Shown: in pieces, positions 1 through 9,560 of the stretch | Layout: every line of letters begins with the position of its first letter | How positions within the stretch are numbered: position 1 is the first letter of the stretch | Assembly (NCBI GenBank): GCA_025449115.1 | Contig: JAHLKC010000297.1 | Location: forward strand, 1-17,926 | Direction: 5' to 3' | Length of the DNA: 17,926 nt | Source of the DNA: Chytridium lagenaria | Lineage: Eukaryota; Chytridiomycota; Chytridiomycetes; Chytridiales; Chytridiaceae | Made by a program: the position numbers and the translations under genes | The notes under the pieces: generated by a model | What the model was told of the DNA's origin: nothing | Databases searched by the model: none | Seen by the model: the letters and a program-made list of their open reading frames with translations, nothing else

Positions 1-809
1 GAAACCCACTCCCCCTCGTATCTATTAAACATTGGCAACTGATGCCGACTCGCCTCCCCAATCTTCCACACGTACACCCATGTCCATGTGGTAGATTATT
101 CTAGTCTCATCAGCAATACACAACCTCAACTTTAGCCTACCTCCCAAAATCCATCATACCTCTCCCCCTTATTTTTCCAAATCATGTATCCCTTCCCATG
201 TTTGATGTTATTTGCCCATTCACCTTCATACACGTTGTTGGATGCATACTGCATAAGCCCTTTCCCATGCTTCATGCCGTTGAGCCATTCGCCTTTATAG
301 AAGCACGTGCGCGGCGTCGTTGTAAAACAACGTGCCCTGTTTCTAGGTCAGCCTTGATATCGAAAAAGAAAACGCACGTATCCGTTTTGTTTCCCATCCT
401 TCCATTCACCTTCATAGCGAGACTTTAGCTCTGGGCATACAAATGTTCCTTCCCCATTCCGAAACCCATCCTGAACCTGTCCTTCATAACGACACCCCGA
501 TTTCCTAATCACCATCAGCATTACTCTTTTCCGTGAACTGATTACTTACCAAGTATATGCCCCCTTCCCACTCATCTTGTTCATCTTAAACTCGCCTGTG
601 TATTCAACTCCATCCTTCCACACATAAGTTCCATTCCCATCCATAAAGCCATTCTTGAATGTCCCATTGTAGTTATGCCCTGATTTGAACATCATCTCTC
701 CATCTCCACAGTATCTCCCATCATCCGTCAATGCCCCCTCGTACTGCTCAACCACGATAGTCGAGAGTGGTGATGCATCCAGCTTTGTTGACTCTGAAGT
801 TGTCCTCAT
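1..809 (-). CDS. MORN-repeat protein, 3' part beyond window edge
   Basis: The protein is a chain of MORN repeats (about 23 residues, pattern G-x-G-x(4)-Y/W-x-[ND]-G-x-x-Y-x-G-x-W), for example YNGTFKNGFMDGNGTY and YEGEWANNIKHGKGYM. MORN proteins act as membrane-associated or ciliary scaffolds; this one's partner cannot be read from sequence. Exons (minus strand): 809-550, 504-378, 336-141, and 100 to beyond base 1. Introns are 35-45 nt with GT-AG ends. Acceptor 337 was chosen because it gives the continuous repeat NGYGTLFYND. The start at 809 is the first in-frame ATG before the repeats; a different-frame ATG near 897 is possible. Two single-base breaks are needed to stay in the repeat pattern: an extra base near 303 and a missing base after the GGG at 77-79. 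The last visible residues (RYEGEWV) are still MORN, so the gene continues off the left edge. Confidence 0.8.
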
Positions 810-1142
810 TCTCAACTGACTTGTCAGCGCACTTTCTGATTCTACAATGTTACACGAAGCATAGGGGAAAACTCCGGTCGCTTGCTTCAAGAGCCATCCA
901 AAAGAAAACCACAGATTTTTGAGCTTACGAGAAACGCCCTCAATTATTAGTTATATTTTCGTGTCTACGGCCAAACTGTCAAAAACGATGTAAAAATGTG
1001 CACAAATAATAAACGGCATCCACTCCCAAAAACTAGAAACAGACACTTGATAGAATCATCCTCCAAATAGGACAATATCAAAAACTGTGTCAAATCCCAG
1101 CAATTCAAAAAGAACAACGGTGTCTAATACCACACCTCCAAA
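810..1142. promoter_or_regulatory. Intergenic: 3' flank of helicase, promoter/5'UTR of MORN gene
   Basis: This 333-bp AT-rich stretch lies between the helicase stop and the MORN start; both genes are read leftward. It should hold the helicase 3' end and the MORN promoter. I see no RNA gene, no repeat and no clear TATA box. An ATG near 897 on the minus strand opens a short frame (MALEASD...) that does not connect to the MORN exon without a frame change. It could be an upstream ORF or the true start with a further frame break. Confidence 0.5.
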
Positions 1143-4100
1143 TTATTCCTTATTCTCACTCCCAATGAGCCCAGCGACCACAGATATAAGCTCTTTCCCA
1201 ATTTCTTCGTCGCTCTTCACCTCAACTCCACCCCCCCTCCTCTCTTTCCTCAACGCCCTATTCCACACAATCCAATCCAAATACTTTGCCAACCAGTTTC
1301 TCACATCCTCAATAATCCTGGCCCTCTGTTCATCCCCAACCTGAATCCTCAACCATCCCCCAAGAATAGCCGCAGGGCGTCCATCCAGTCTCGTCCAATT
1401 CAGCGATGCCGCCCCATTTCTCGCCATCTGGCCTGGTGAAAGAAGGAGGAGAGCGAGTGGATCTGCACGGGTGGTAGAACGGAGATAGACGAGTCCGTCG
1501 ACGCGTTGTTTATCTTGGTAGGAGAGGAGACGAGTGGGAAGGGGAGCTCCGACGAAATCGGTTTGCTGACCGGATTCATCGTCCGATACTGAATCAAGGA
1601 CGTCGGAGGTATCAATAGGAGTTTGACGACCTCTTCCGTCAACTGGGGTTTGACGACCTTTTTGGTGAACAGGTTTGCCGACCACTGCGGGATGTTCCGG
1701 AACAGGTGGGTTTGGTTCTTCCACACCCGAACAAATTACGAGACCACGCCACGAGTTCACACTTCCACCAGTAAGCCTCAACTTTGGGTCATTCAAAGAC
1801 CGATACTCGTCTTTCCCCATCACTTCCGCAATATTGGGGAACAAGGATCCGCAGAGAATCGCACGAACCAACCCCATATCTTGCGCAAACTTATTCGCAT
1901 CAGGTCCTCCCATCAATTCATCCGACGACCAATCTCCCTTTGAATAAGACGCCGCAACACGTCTTCTCTGTAAAAATCCTCCATCCTCTAATACCCGAAG
2001 AAGTTGGTTTTTTGCTCGATCAATGTTAAGAAGTGACGTTCCATGCAGGAAATTGTTGGATGAGAAATCTCTTGAACTTCCGGCTGCCTTCCATTGCCTG
2101 TACGCAACTAGCATAGTAAGCTGATCACTCTCCGTGCCTTTTGCGAAATTTAAAAGAATGTGACGTCGAGCTCTCTGCTTGTCATCTGGATGAATCGAAT
2201 AAATCCCACGTCCAATCTCCATGGCCCCGGACACGGTAAGAATAGGATCCAAACAGCCATAAACCGCTCCTTGAAGAACCATCTTTCCAATCCACGGATC
2301 CACAGGCATATCGGAAAGAACATTTCCAAGCGGTGTTAACGTCTCGTCCTCATGCAAGGCCCCAAGTGCTGTCAATTCTTCAACCGCTCTATCGACATTG
2401 AACCTAGATGGCGGTTGCGGGGCTTGGGAAAGAACAGAACCAACCGTGTTCCCGATATTCAATGCTTTAATTTTAAGAGCGGTGGACTGCAAGTCGACGC
2501 GGAGGAGTTCAGGGGGCATGGAGTAGGGTAGACCTTGTCGTCTTCTGCGTGAGAGAAGGGAATAGTATTGACCGGGTTGGCAGCGGCCAGCACGACCACT
2601 CCGCTACAGTATATATAAGAAAAATGCACCCAAATTTAAGAGGGCTATACCTGTTTGATGTTGGATTGGGATGCCCATACAGAACTCAGCGAAGATATCC
2701 TTGAATCTGAGTCATATGAGTTTATTCTAATCTTTCCAGAATCGATGACGTAAACGATATCGTTAATCTGTAGCAAAAAAAGAGCTTAGAGAATGCACCA
2801 AAACAGAAAGCATCGGGAAAACATCCTCACAGTAACGGAGGTTTCCGCAATATTCGTCGAAAGAATAATCTTTCGAACCCCCTCTGGCGGTCTATCAAAC
2901 ACTTCCTGCTGCCCAGCAGTCGGCACAGACGAATGCAACGGATAAACCTTTGCAATACCTGGATTTGCAAACCCGACCCTGAAATTATCCTCATCCTTTA
3001 GCCGACTTTGTAACGTATTGATCTCCAACCACCCTGGCAAGAAGACAAGGATAGCACCCGGCGGCATCGACGTAGTTATATATGCAATAATCGCCTCAAA
3101 TAGATCAAACGGTAGATCGTCGGATCGAAACGGTGACGACGCAACGGGACCGCCGAGTTCATTACGGAGGAACTTTTGAGTGTCGGGAAGGAGCCGCGCT
3201 CGCATACGACGTTCAGCAATGTCGACGAGATCTTCGAGGAAGAATTCTGTGACTGGGAAGAGGCGGCCGGGGACATTTACCACGGGGGGAAGGAAATTGG
3301 TGGTGCGATCTCCACCGAAACCTTTAAAGTATTCGGCAAAGAGGCCAGTTTCGGCGGTTGCAGACATGAGAATTAATTTAAGGTCTGGACGGCTTTGCAG
3401 TAATTGACGTGTGATGATGAGAAGAAGGTCGGTGTTCTGCAGCATTATTAGTTGGAGCTCAGAAAAAAAAAAGGCAAGAATAGAAGATGGAAAAATATAA
3501 TTACCAAATCTCTTTCGTGGACTTCATCAAGGATGATATGTGTCACGCCCCCCAATGTCGGGTCATCTTGCATTCTCCGTAGCAAGATACCAGATGTGCA
3601 AAAAACTGAACGAAATTAGTAGACGATCGTTCCACTTTAAAGACCAAATGTAAAGGAACGAAACGAAAAAGTCCTGAACTAGACTTATCGTTCCACTTTA
3701 AAGTAAAGGAACGAAACGATAAAAGTGAAAAACACTTACCAACATGTCCTTTTTCAGGATCGGCCCTTGGCCTAACCTCCTCAAACCTCACTTGATAACC
3801 AATCGACGAATCTCTCCCCAGCACTTCTCCTCTCTCCTGCGCAACCCTCTGCGCTACAGATATCGCCGCAATCCTTCTCGGCTGCGTCACAATCACCTTA
3901 ACAGGTGGTCGCCTCGGATCTCTCAACCTTGCCTTCTCTGCATGCGCTAAAATAAATTGCGGCAACTGCGTCGTCTTTCCCGCACCTGTCTCTGCACTCA
4001 ACACCGTGACGGGATTGCTTTCAATGGCGGCCATGACAGATGCGTAGTAGCTGTACATAGGGAGATCCCGGCTCCGGCTTAATTCAGGGAGTGGGTTGAG

Positions 4101-5769
4101 GTCGTCGGGGTGGACGTTCCAGTTGGGTCTGCTAGTAACGGCGGTTGGAGTTGTGCCAAGAATAGCGGGCTTGGATTTTTGGGAATCTTCTGGGATGTGG
4201 AAAGCATTACGGCTCTTTAATTCTGATAGAAGAGTTTCCACTTTATCTACGGCTGAATCGGAGATATCGACGCGAATCGGAGAATTCAGCATATCTGCGA
4301 CTCGACGCTTAAATGGCGTCGCGAAAGAAACAAATTGATCAACCAGACTTTGAGGGGAAACCACGAGTAAGCGAGAACAAAGATCCTCCCATGCGATAGG
4401 TATGGAATCCTTCTTATTCTTTGCAACTCCAAGCCCCTCAATAGCCTCTGCGGGTTTTCCATCCGCAGTAGTATGCGCAGCAACCGAAAGACGCGTATGC
4501 CAGTCTCCCGGGACCTGCTTCGGTCGACGAGAATAGCCACCTCGTGAATAATGTTGGTGGTGGTTGGACTGCTGGAAATGGTTGTGCTGGAATGTATGGG
4601 GAGACGGAACTTCGAGTTGAAATTTGTTGCAGTAGAATTGAACGTACTTCCTCACAGCGTCGTCAATGTTGTGAGGAAGACGAGTGGACGTGGGAGGTGC
4701 GTAAGGTCGTTTTGGTTCTCTCGGTGTTGAACTTGTCCACCGTATTGTTGATTTCTTTGAAATCGAGATCGTATGGCTGGGAATGATATGACTGAGCTTG
4801 CCCCATGGAATTCATCACTTCTCATATTTGAGTATCCAGGCTGCATAGCATTCCTCCCTTCATTCACGGGCCTCTCATCCCACCAGTCGATCTCGGTTTC
4901 CATTGGTTTGGTTCATCCCATGCCGTCGGAACCGGACCGGTTGGTTGATTCGAGAACCTTTGCGGAGGACCCGAGCGTGCATCGCGTCCTCCGCGTCTTG
5001 ACCGATTCTCGCGTGGGGGAGGTGGAATCGGAACACTATCCCAACTATCAGGGACAGCGTCCTGTTGCGCGTTATCAACGGCCATCTGATTTCCACTCGG
5101 TCTAACATTTCTCATATTGTATTGAAAGCTCTCCCTCCAAATTTCCTCGAATCGCCTCCGAAATCCATGGGTTCAGGTCCATTCCTCTTGCCTTTCTTAA
5201 AAGATGCAGAATACCGAACAGCTACATCCATGAGTCCCTCAGAATCGACCTTGGTCTTCAACTTTCTGATTAATGCGGCTCGAGCCTCCTTTTTATTCTT
5301 TCCATGTGCCTCAATTCTAAGGCTTCCGATGGCAATCGCTGTTCCAGTAGGCGGTAACGGCATTTCCAATGAAGCAACCACAGCATGCCGTTGTCTCTCA
5401 TCATACTCATATTTCGGCGTCTTCTTGAAAATCGAAAAGTACTTTTGGATATGTTTGTTGTCCTCCGAGATCTGGTCTACTGGGGCACCACCCATGACTT
5501 CTCCGTAATCCGGTCTTCGCGGTCCCGAATCGTACTCAAAAGCTTCCGCAGAGCTCCCAGGTCGATTGAAATCACGATAATTACTCATGCCTGATGGGGT
5601 CGACCATAATGCATCCCGTTATCGTGTGATATTGCACTCTCGGATCGTGCTGGTAATCTTGCCAGTCTCCATCAGGATGCCATGTATTTGTAGCGTAACT
5701 TTGTTGTGGTGGGAATCCAGGGTTGGGTTGATAGTAAGGATGTTGGTATTGGGAGTTATAATGGCTCAT
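1143..5769 (-). CDS. DExH-box ATP-dependent RNA helicase with N-terminal dsRBD (DHX9/DHX30-like)
   Basis: An SF2 RNA helicase of the DEAH/RHA group that unwinds RNA using ATP. Exons (minus): 5769-3740, 3605-3505, 3436-2831, 2767-2651 and 2603-1143; all these junctions keep phase. Motifs seen: [11 protein letters not shown] (3995-3966), Ia TQPRR, II DEVHERD (exon 3605-3505), [28 protein letters not shown] (ending at the 2831 junction), [14 protein letters not shown] (across the 2651/2603 junction). The winged-helix/HA2 and OB-fold regions follow (GVLS... to the TAA at 1143-1145). Upstream, about 5400-5160 encodes a double-stranded RNA-binding domain ([15 protein letters not shown] as last helix), flanked by Gln/Tyr- and Arg/Gly/Pro-rich disordered segments. 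dsRBD plus the HERDLNTD signature is nearest to DHX9/DHX30; the exact orthologue is uncertain. About five frame breaks lie between 5620 and 4690, so the N-terminus is approximate. The start at 5769 (MSHYNSQ) is the most plausible ATG. A leader intron donor at 5856 (CAG|GTATGT) is possible. Confidence 0.88.
3621..3720. repeat. Tandemly duplicated inverted-repeat element inside a helicase intron
   Basis: Intron 3606-3739 of the helicase is 134 nt, two to three times the local norm. It carries two copies of an element with a period of about 60 bp. Each copy starts AGAC, then TCGTTCCACTTTAAAG (3627-3642 and 3688-3703), then GTAAAGGAACGAAACGA (3650-3666 and 3703-3719). TCGTTCC and GGAACGA within each copy are complementary, so each can fold into a hairpin; in the second copy the arms are nearly adjacent. 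The extra intron length is explained by the duplication. Confidence 0.8.
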
Positions 5770-6200
5770 ATGCAAGAATGATTCTTTGGCCGAAGACGGA
5801 AGCTTGAAATCACACATCAGGCTTTTGTCAACTTCGAAAAGGAAAAGCATACATACCTGGAAAAGAATACCGTCCAACTCCAATGAAGAGACGACGAAGG
5901 TAAATGCTTGACAGCTTGTAAGGTATGTGGGCAGGCGTATGCAGGCCCGATGTACGTCAAAAGGATGTGATGTGCTCTGATCTATTAGGTGAGCCTCCAG
6001 GGGCTTCACTTCACTATGTAGTGTTACAGTCTTAAAAAAAAAAGAGAGATCGTTTTGGCGTTTCTGAGTGAAGTTTTATTTTTGTATGTATAAGTATACC
6101 CTTGGTCTCAAAGGGACTCATAAAGTGTCCTCGCGCCATGATCAGGTATAACTCTAATGCATCCAGCTCACAACGGTGTATGAATGAGCAGAGGTCCAAT
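5770..6200. promoter_or_regulatory. Intergenic: p24 3' end and helicase promoter/leader
   Basis: A 431-bp stretch between the p24 stop and the helicase start, both genes read leftward. Part of it (down to about 6032) stays open in frame with the penultimate p24 exon, because the p24 terminal intron has no early stop. Near the helicase there is a good donor (CAG|GTATGT at 5856) and a possible acceptor at 5822, which suggests a short leader intron. I see no repeat or RNA gene. Confidence 0.45.
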
Positions 6201-7182
6201 TTAAATGAGTTTCTATGGAAAACAAGTGGGTGAGCCAAATGCGTAGAGTAAAGTGAAGCAAAAAGTACCTTGCTTTGGAAAAACTTCCTCATGTACCTAA
6301 TCGCCAAGTTAGCTGCTACTGCGTTGTGACAAAAAAACGTGAAAAAAGAGAAAAACGGCAGATTATGTAAACTTGTGGAGAGGGACTAACCAGATTTGCC
6401 ATCCTCCCAAACTAATCAATACAATGATTGAAAAGGTACTAAACCATACCACCCGCTCATTTGTCGATTCTGTCCCGTCCATTAGTACCAACGCGACGAA
6501 TAAACCTTTCATACCGTTAACGTTCCTCATCTCCTCCTCGCGAATCTTCAACTCATTCATATCTGCAACGACCCTCTCTGCCAGACGCTCCAACCGGTAT
6601 AGTTCCTGTTCCATAGGCTTCAATTTTTGGTCCTTAAATAACTCTGCTGCGTCCATGGCATCGTCCCCAGTGTCAACATGAAGGCAATGGTTCTGAAAAA
6701 TGGGAGCCGGGAACATTTCCTGCAAAGGATCAAAGTCAGCACATAAAAGCGCGGTTGGTAATGAAAAGGCAGTATGTCAACCTTCGGCGAGGACGTTGCT
6801 GAAACAGAAATGAACATTGCCGGCCGTGTGTGTTGTAAAGGAGAACTTTTGCGATCCAGGGACAACATTGGGTTTCGTCCAGTATCTGTTCGGCGTGGGT
6901 GCATCGTCAAAGATCTGGATAAAAAGATTCAATAGTCAGATGCAATGAGATTTGTTAAGATGCGTGAGTCTGCGTGAATGTATTCTAACCTCAACGTCAA
7001 GACGTTGAGCATTTCCCTCTCCGACTTCAAAGTGTCCCACAGCGAGGACATCCTTCGCCATGTACTGTAGGATGCATCTCCTGTATCCAGGTCCAGGGCG
7101 GCAGGGATTTCAAACTTCACTGCGGTGCAGATGCCCAACAGGGTGAAGAGGACCAGGCAGGTAGGGACCAAGAGGCGACCAT
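6201..7182 (-). CDS. TMED10: p24/emp24 family COPII-COPI cargo receptor (TMED10/Erv25-like)
   Basis: A type I membrane protein of the early secretory pathway that helps load cargo into ER-Golgi vesicles and is recycled by COPI. Exons (minus): 7182-6990, 6914-6782, 6719-6515, 6469-6391, 6296-6269 and 6212-6201. In order: a signal peptide ending ...LFTLLGICTA; mature start VKFEIPA; a GOLD domain with CILQYMAKDVL and KFSFTTHTAGNVHFCF, with the two family cysteines; a coiled coil (KLKPMEQELYRLERL); the hallmark ESTNERV before the membrane span (WFSTFSIIVLISLGGWQIW); and a cytosolic tail ending FFQSKKLI, with the aromatic pair and dilysine COPI signal. The final 12-nt exon supplies the last Lys-Leu-Ile and the stop. 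Intron 6470-6514 has a TACTAAT branch point. Three one-base breaks are needed: missing bases near 7170 and 7090, and one extra T in the run near 6706. Subfamily delta (TMED10/Erv25) is my best fit, less certain than the family. Confidence 0.9.
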
Positions 7183-7240
7183 CTTTACTTATTCCAGTTG
7201 GTTACACAATTAGTTTTTATTTTCCATTACTACAGAACGG

Positions 7241-8616
7241 TTAGGGGGAAAGACTTCTGCGATCACGACGAGGGGGAGGAGGAGAGTCATTCCTCATGGG
7301 AGGACGATATTCATCACCACCGCGTCCACGAGATTCATCACCCATGTAACGCCGGGGCTAAATTTGTAATCAGCGAAGCTCTTACCAAAAGTGGAAACAA
7401 TTTCCAAAACTTACGTTGGACTGTGAGGTCGCTTTGTTAGACTAAAATCAACACGCATTTCTCTCTGGTTAAGAACCTATTTAACAAAAAGAGTAAGATC
7501 CGCGAACCCCAACTCCAGAAATGTTAATCTTACATAGCCGTTTAAATCATCTCTCGCCTTTGAAGCGGATTCTATGTCAGAAAAGGTCACGAAACCGAAG
7601 CCCCTAGACTTGCCGGTCTAAATTCATATGTCAGTAAATCACCGCATACAATAGATAGCAAAGTATGTTTATCTGACTCTAGGGAGTATAGGTCCATCAA
7701 AAGGACAGAAACTCTGCTATATCAAACAACGATAGTTGAAGTCAACCTCCACGTCTCCTCCAACCCATCAATCTTCACCAACTCAGTTGAGTACTACTTC
7801 ACGGAGAAAGCAAGTAGCACCCATGTAGAAGGTGTTTAAAAAGGAAAATATACAGGAGAGAATCAGATAGGTAATTACCTGCTTGTCGTGAATGATAGAA
7901 ACATTGGTTACTCTTCCGTGACGGCCAAAAAGATCCTCCAGATCCCTTTCTTGGGTATGAATACTAAGGCCAAAGACTCCAAGAACCTTGCCAGGCTCAG
8001 GAGCAGGCTAAACGAATAAGTCAGTAAGGACAAATTGATAAAAACTTTAAATCATTACCCTATCCGCCGGGCCACGCCTGGAGCGAAATTCTGCGCGTTC
8101 GTAACGAGGAGGTGAGCGGGACCTGAAGAAGAAAAAGTCAGTGATCTTCTTATGATGCTCAAGTACCCACCGTCTGGATAAGATGCATCACATGTACCAA
8201 AAGATTTTGATTGTCTTAGTGTTTCATGCAACTGATGGGGATAGCAAAAAGGTTCATGGCCGTCTTCAACGAAGATACTCTTCACGCCTCTTCAAGCTCA
8301 TGCTGTTGGTTTGACGTATTGAAGAACAGGCCCGAAGAGGGTTTTTTCAAAGCGAAATAGAAATTGATGTCTAGGCTGCCCACCCTCTTCTCCTGTCGTA
8401 ACTGCGGCTGCGGCTGCGTCTCCTAATAGGTTCGTTCCGTCTGTAATCATCGTATCCACGGTCTCTCATAGGCTCGTCCCTGCGGTCATCGTATCTTGGT
8501 GGACCCCTCATGGGTGGACTCCTGCTTCTAGAGTATCTCTGCAAACTGAATTAGGGTCAACCTAACAGGGCTGGATGCCTCACCCGTCTTGGAGGATAGT
8601 CCGCTTCTCTGGTCAT
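7241..8616 (-). CDS. TRA2: Transformer-2-like SR splicing factor (RS-RRM)
   Basis: A nuclear RNA-binding regulator of alternative splicing. Exons (minus): 8616-8584, 8538-8384, 8122-8059, 8007-7879, 7617-7534, 7476-7415 and 7357-7241; phases agree at every junction except the last. The N-terminal region is Arg/Ser-rich (RRRSRSRSYDRRR, SRSPPRYERAEFRSRRG). One RRM follows, with RNP2 LGVFGLS and RNP1 RGFGFVTF, then the Tra2-specific linker MRVDFSLTKRPHSPTPG. The C-terminus is Arg/Gly/Pro-rich and ends RRDRRSLSP. RNP2 followed by this linker distinguishes Tra2 from other SR proteins. The last exon needs one missing base near 7352 to keep TPGRYMGDE in frame; otherwise it hits an early stop. Two introns are 261 nt each, unusually long here. 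The stop lies 58 bp upstream of the p24 ATG. Confidence 0.9.
7618..7878 (-). other. Long intron (261 nt) splitting the Tra2 RRM
   Basis: GT-AG intron between the exon ending IIHDKQ and the one starting TGKSRGFGF, in phase 0. It is about six times the usual length in this window. It contains several AG and GT dinucleotides, but I could not identify an internal exon with a convincing reading frame or a box C/D or H/ACA RNA. Confidence 0.75.
8123..8383 (-). other. Long intron (261 nt) in the Tra2 RS region
   Basis: GT-AG intron in phase 2 joining RSYDRRR-G to SRSPPRYE. It is the same length as the RRM intron. Read through, it meets a TAG within about 12 bases of the donor, so retention would truncate the protein before the RRM. 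That is the layout used by stop-containing introns and exons in Tra2 and SR-gene autoregulation elsewhere; its use here is inference. Confidence 0.7.
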
Positions 8617-8726
8617 TTCTCCGTTTTTTCTTCCTCAACCCTAAAAAATTTCTTACTGCAAACACCTCTTTTTATAGTCCAAAACTATCGGGTATTTATT
8701 ATGGTAAAAAGAATCCGTGAATGAAA

Positions 8727-9336
8727 TCATTCGCCTCTTTTCTTGGATGCGATGGGTGACCATGATCCTGGTTGGAAGCTTTCGCCCTGTCCTGTGGGCT
8801 TTTCCTCGGTAGCCTTTGCAGCGATTGCGGGTTGTACTGGCACTGGAAAACAGAAGGGACATTAATTCCATAGAAACAGACAATTACCCTGGCCAGATTC
8901 AGTCTCGCCACGTAAACGATTAAGCTCTCTCGCTTTCGTGATAATGGCCTCCCTCTGCGCTCTGCCTCCACTATTTCCTATTATAAAATGTCAAAAAAAA
9001 CGATAGGATTTGAGAACGGCTACCTCTAGCGTAGGAGGGTCTGCTCTCGTATGTCTTAACCACGCCTGCCACTGAATAGGTAGCTCCTTTCCGCTGTAAC
9101 TCCATATCTCAGTTCTTCCATCCGCATATTCGATCGTTCTTCTCGTCGCAATGGCACCTTGCTTCTTTGCAGGTCCTTCAAAGTACATGTTCCCGACCAA
9201 GTCGTATCCCACAAACTTTTGACTACGCCATGGCTGATCGTTGATGGATATGATACGGTTGGTTAAACGGCTGCCAAAGGGATATTTAAAGTACCAGACT
9301 CAACGTCTTCCAGCGATTGATGAGAGGTCTGAGCAT
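8727..9336 (-). CDS. NDUFAF2: Complex I assembly factor NDUFAF2 (mimitin / B17.2-like)
   Basis: A mitochondrial chaperone for a late step of NADH dehydrogenase (complex I) assembly, paralogous to subunit NDUFA12. Exons (minus): 9336-9024, 8977-8888 and 8842-8727 (stop TGA). Landmarks: VGYDLVGNMYFEG, RRTIEYADGR, LPIQWQAWLRHTRADPPTLEE, then the C-terminal FQPGSWSP that NDUFAF2 has and NDUFA12 lacks. The start ATG at 9336 gives MLRPLINRWKTLSWYFKYPF, a basic-aromatic N-terminus usual for the family. Two one-base breaks are needed: an extra base near 9297, and a missing G in the GGG at 8951-8953, which restores the helix ITKARELNRLRGE. An ATG at 9437 lies in the downstream reading frame but is separated from it by an in-frame TGA. 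The protein implies a canonical complex I in this organism. Confidence 0.88.
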
Positions 9337-9560
9337 TTGTTGGGATGACAATTTAATGGTGATGCATTATTGACACATCGAATGGAAGTGACGGAAGTAC
9401 TGAGTGGAGGGACTCGATCGATAACATGTGCCGGCATTTTCGACTAAAGATTCATGCGCGTTCGCTGGACGATTCCTAGTCTGCATGACAGTCAATGTCA
9501 AATTCATTTATTGATGTCAATCATTTGACTGAAAAGGGCTCGTGCAGTCAGTCAGTGACG
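9337..9560. promoter_or_regulatory. Divergent promoter between NDUFAF2 and KAP3
   Basis: A 224-bp region between two divergent start codons, so it must serve both genes. It holds an imperfect direct repeat, ATGTCAAATTCATTT (9495-9509) and ATGTCAATCATTT (9514-9526), plus further TGAC/GTCA words (GACAGTCA, TTGACT) and a triple CAGT run (9545-9556) just before the KAP3 ATG. The density of GTCA/TGAC cores suggests clustered binding sites; the factor is unknown. Confidence 0.45.

Noticed and set aside
198..428. Plus-strand open frame at the left end
   Set aside because: Antisense to the MORN exons, whose repeat pattern fixes the coding strand.
6032..6307. Separate 91-residue minus-strand gene downstream of p24
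   Set aside because: It is the p24 penultimate exon read through its last intron and the 3' flank.
8123..8383. Box C/D snoRNA in the long Tra2 intron (GTGATGC ... CTGA)
   Set aside because: The C-box-like sequence is imperfect, no terminal stem was found, and no guide complement could be tested.
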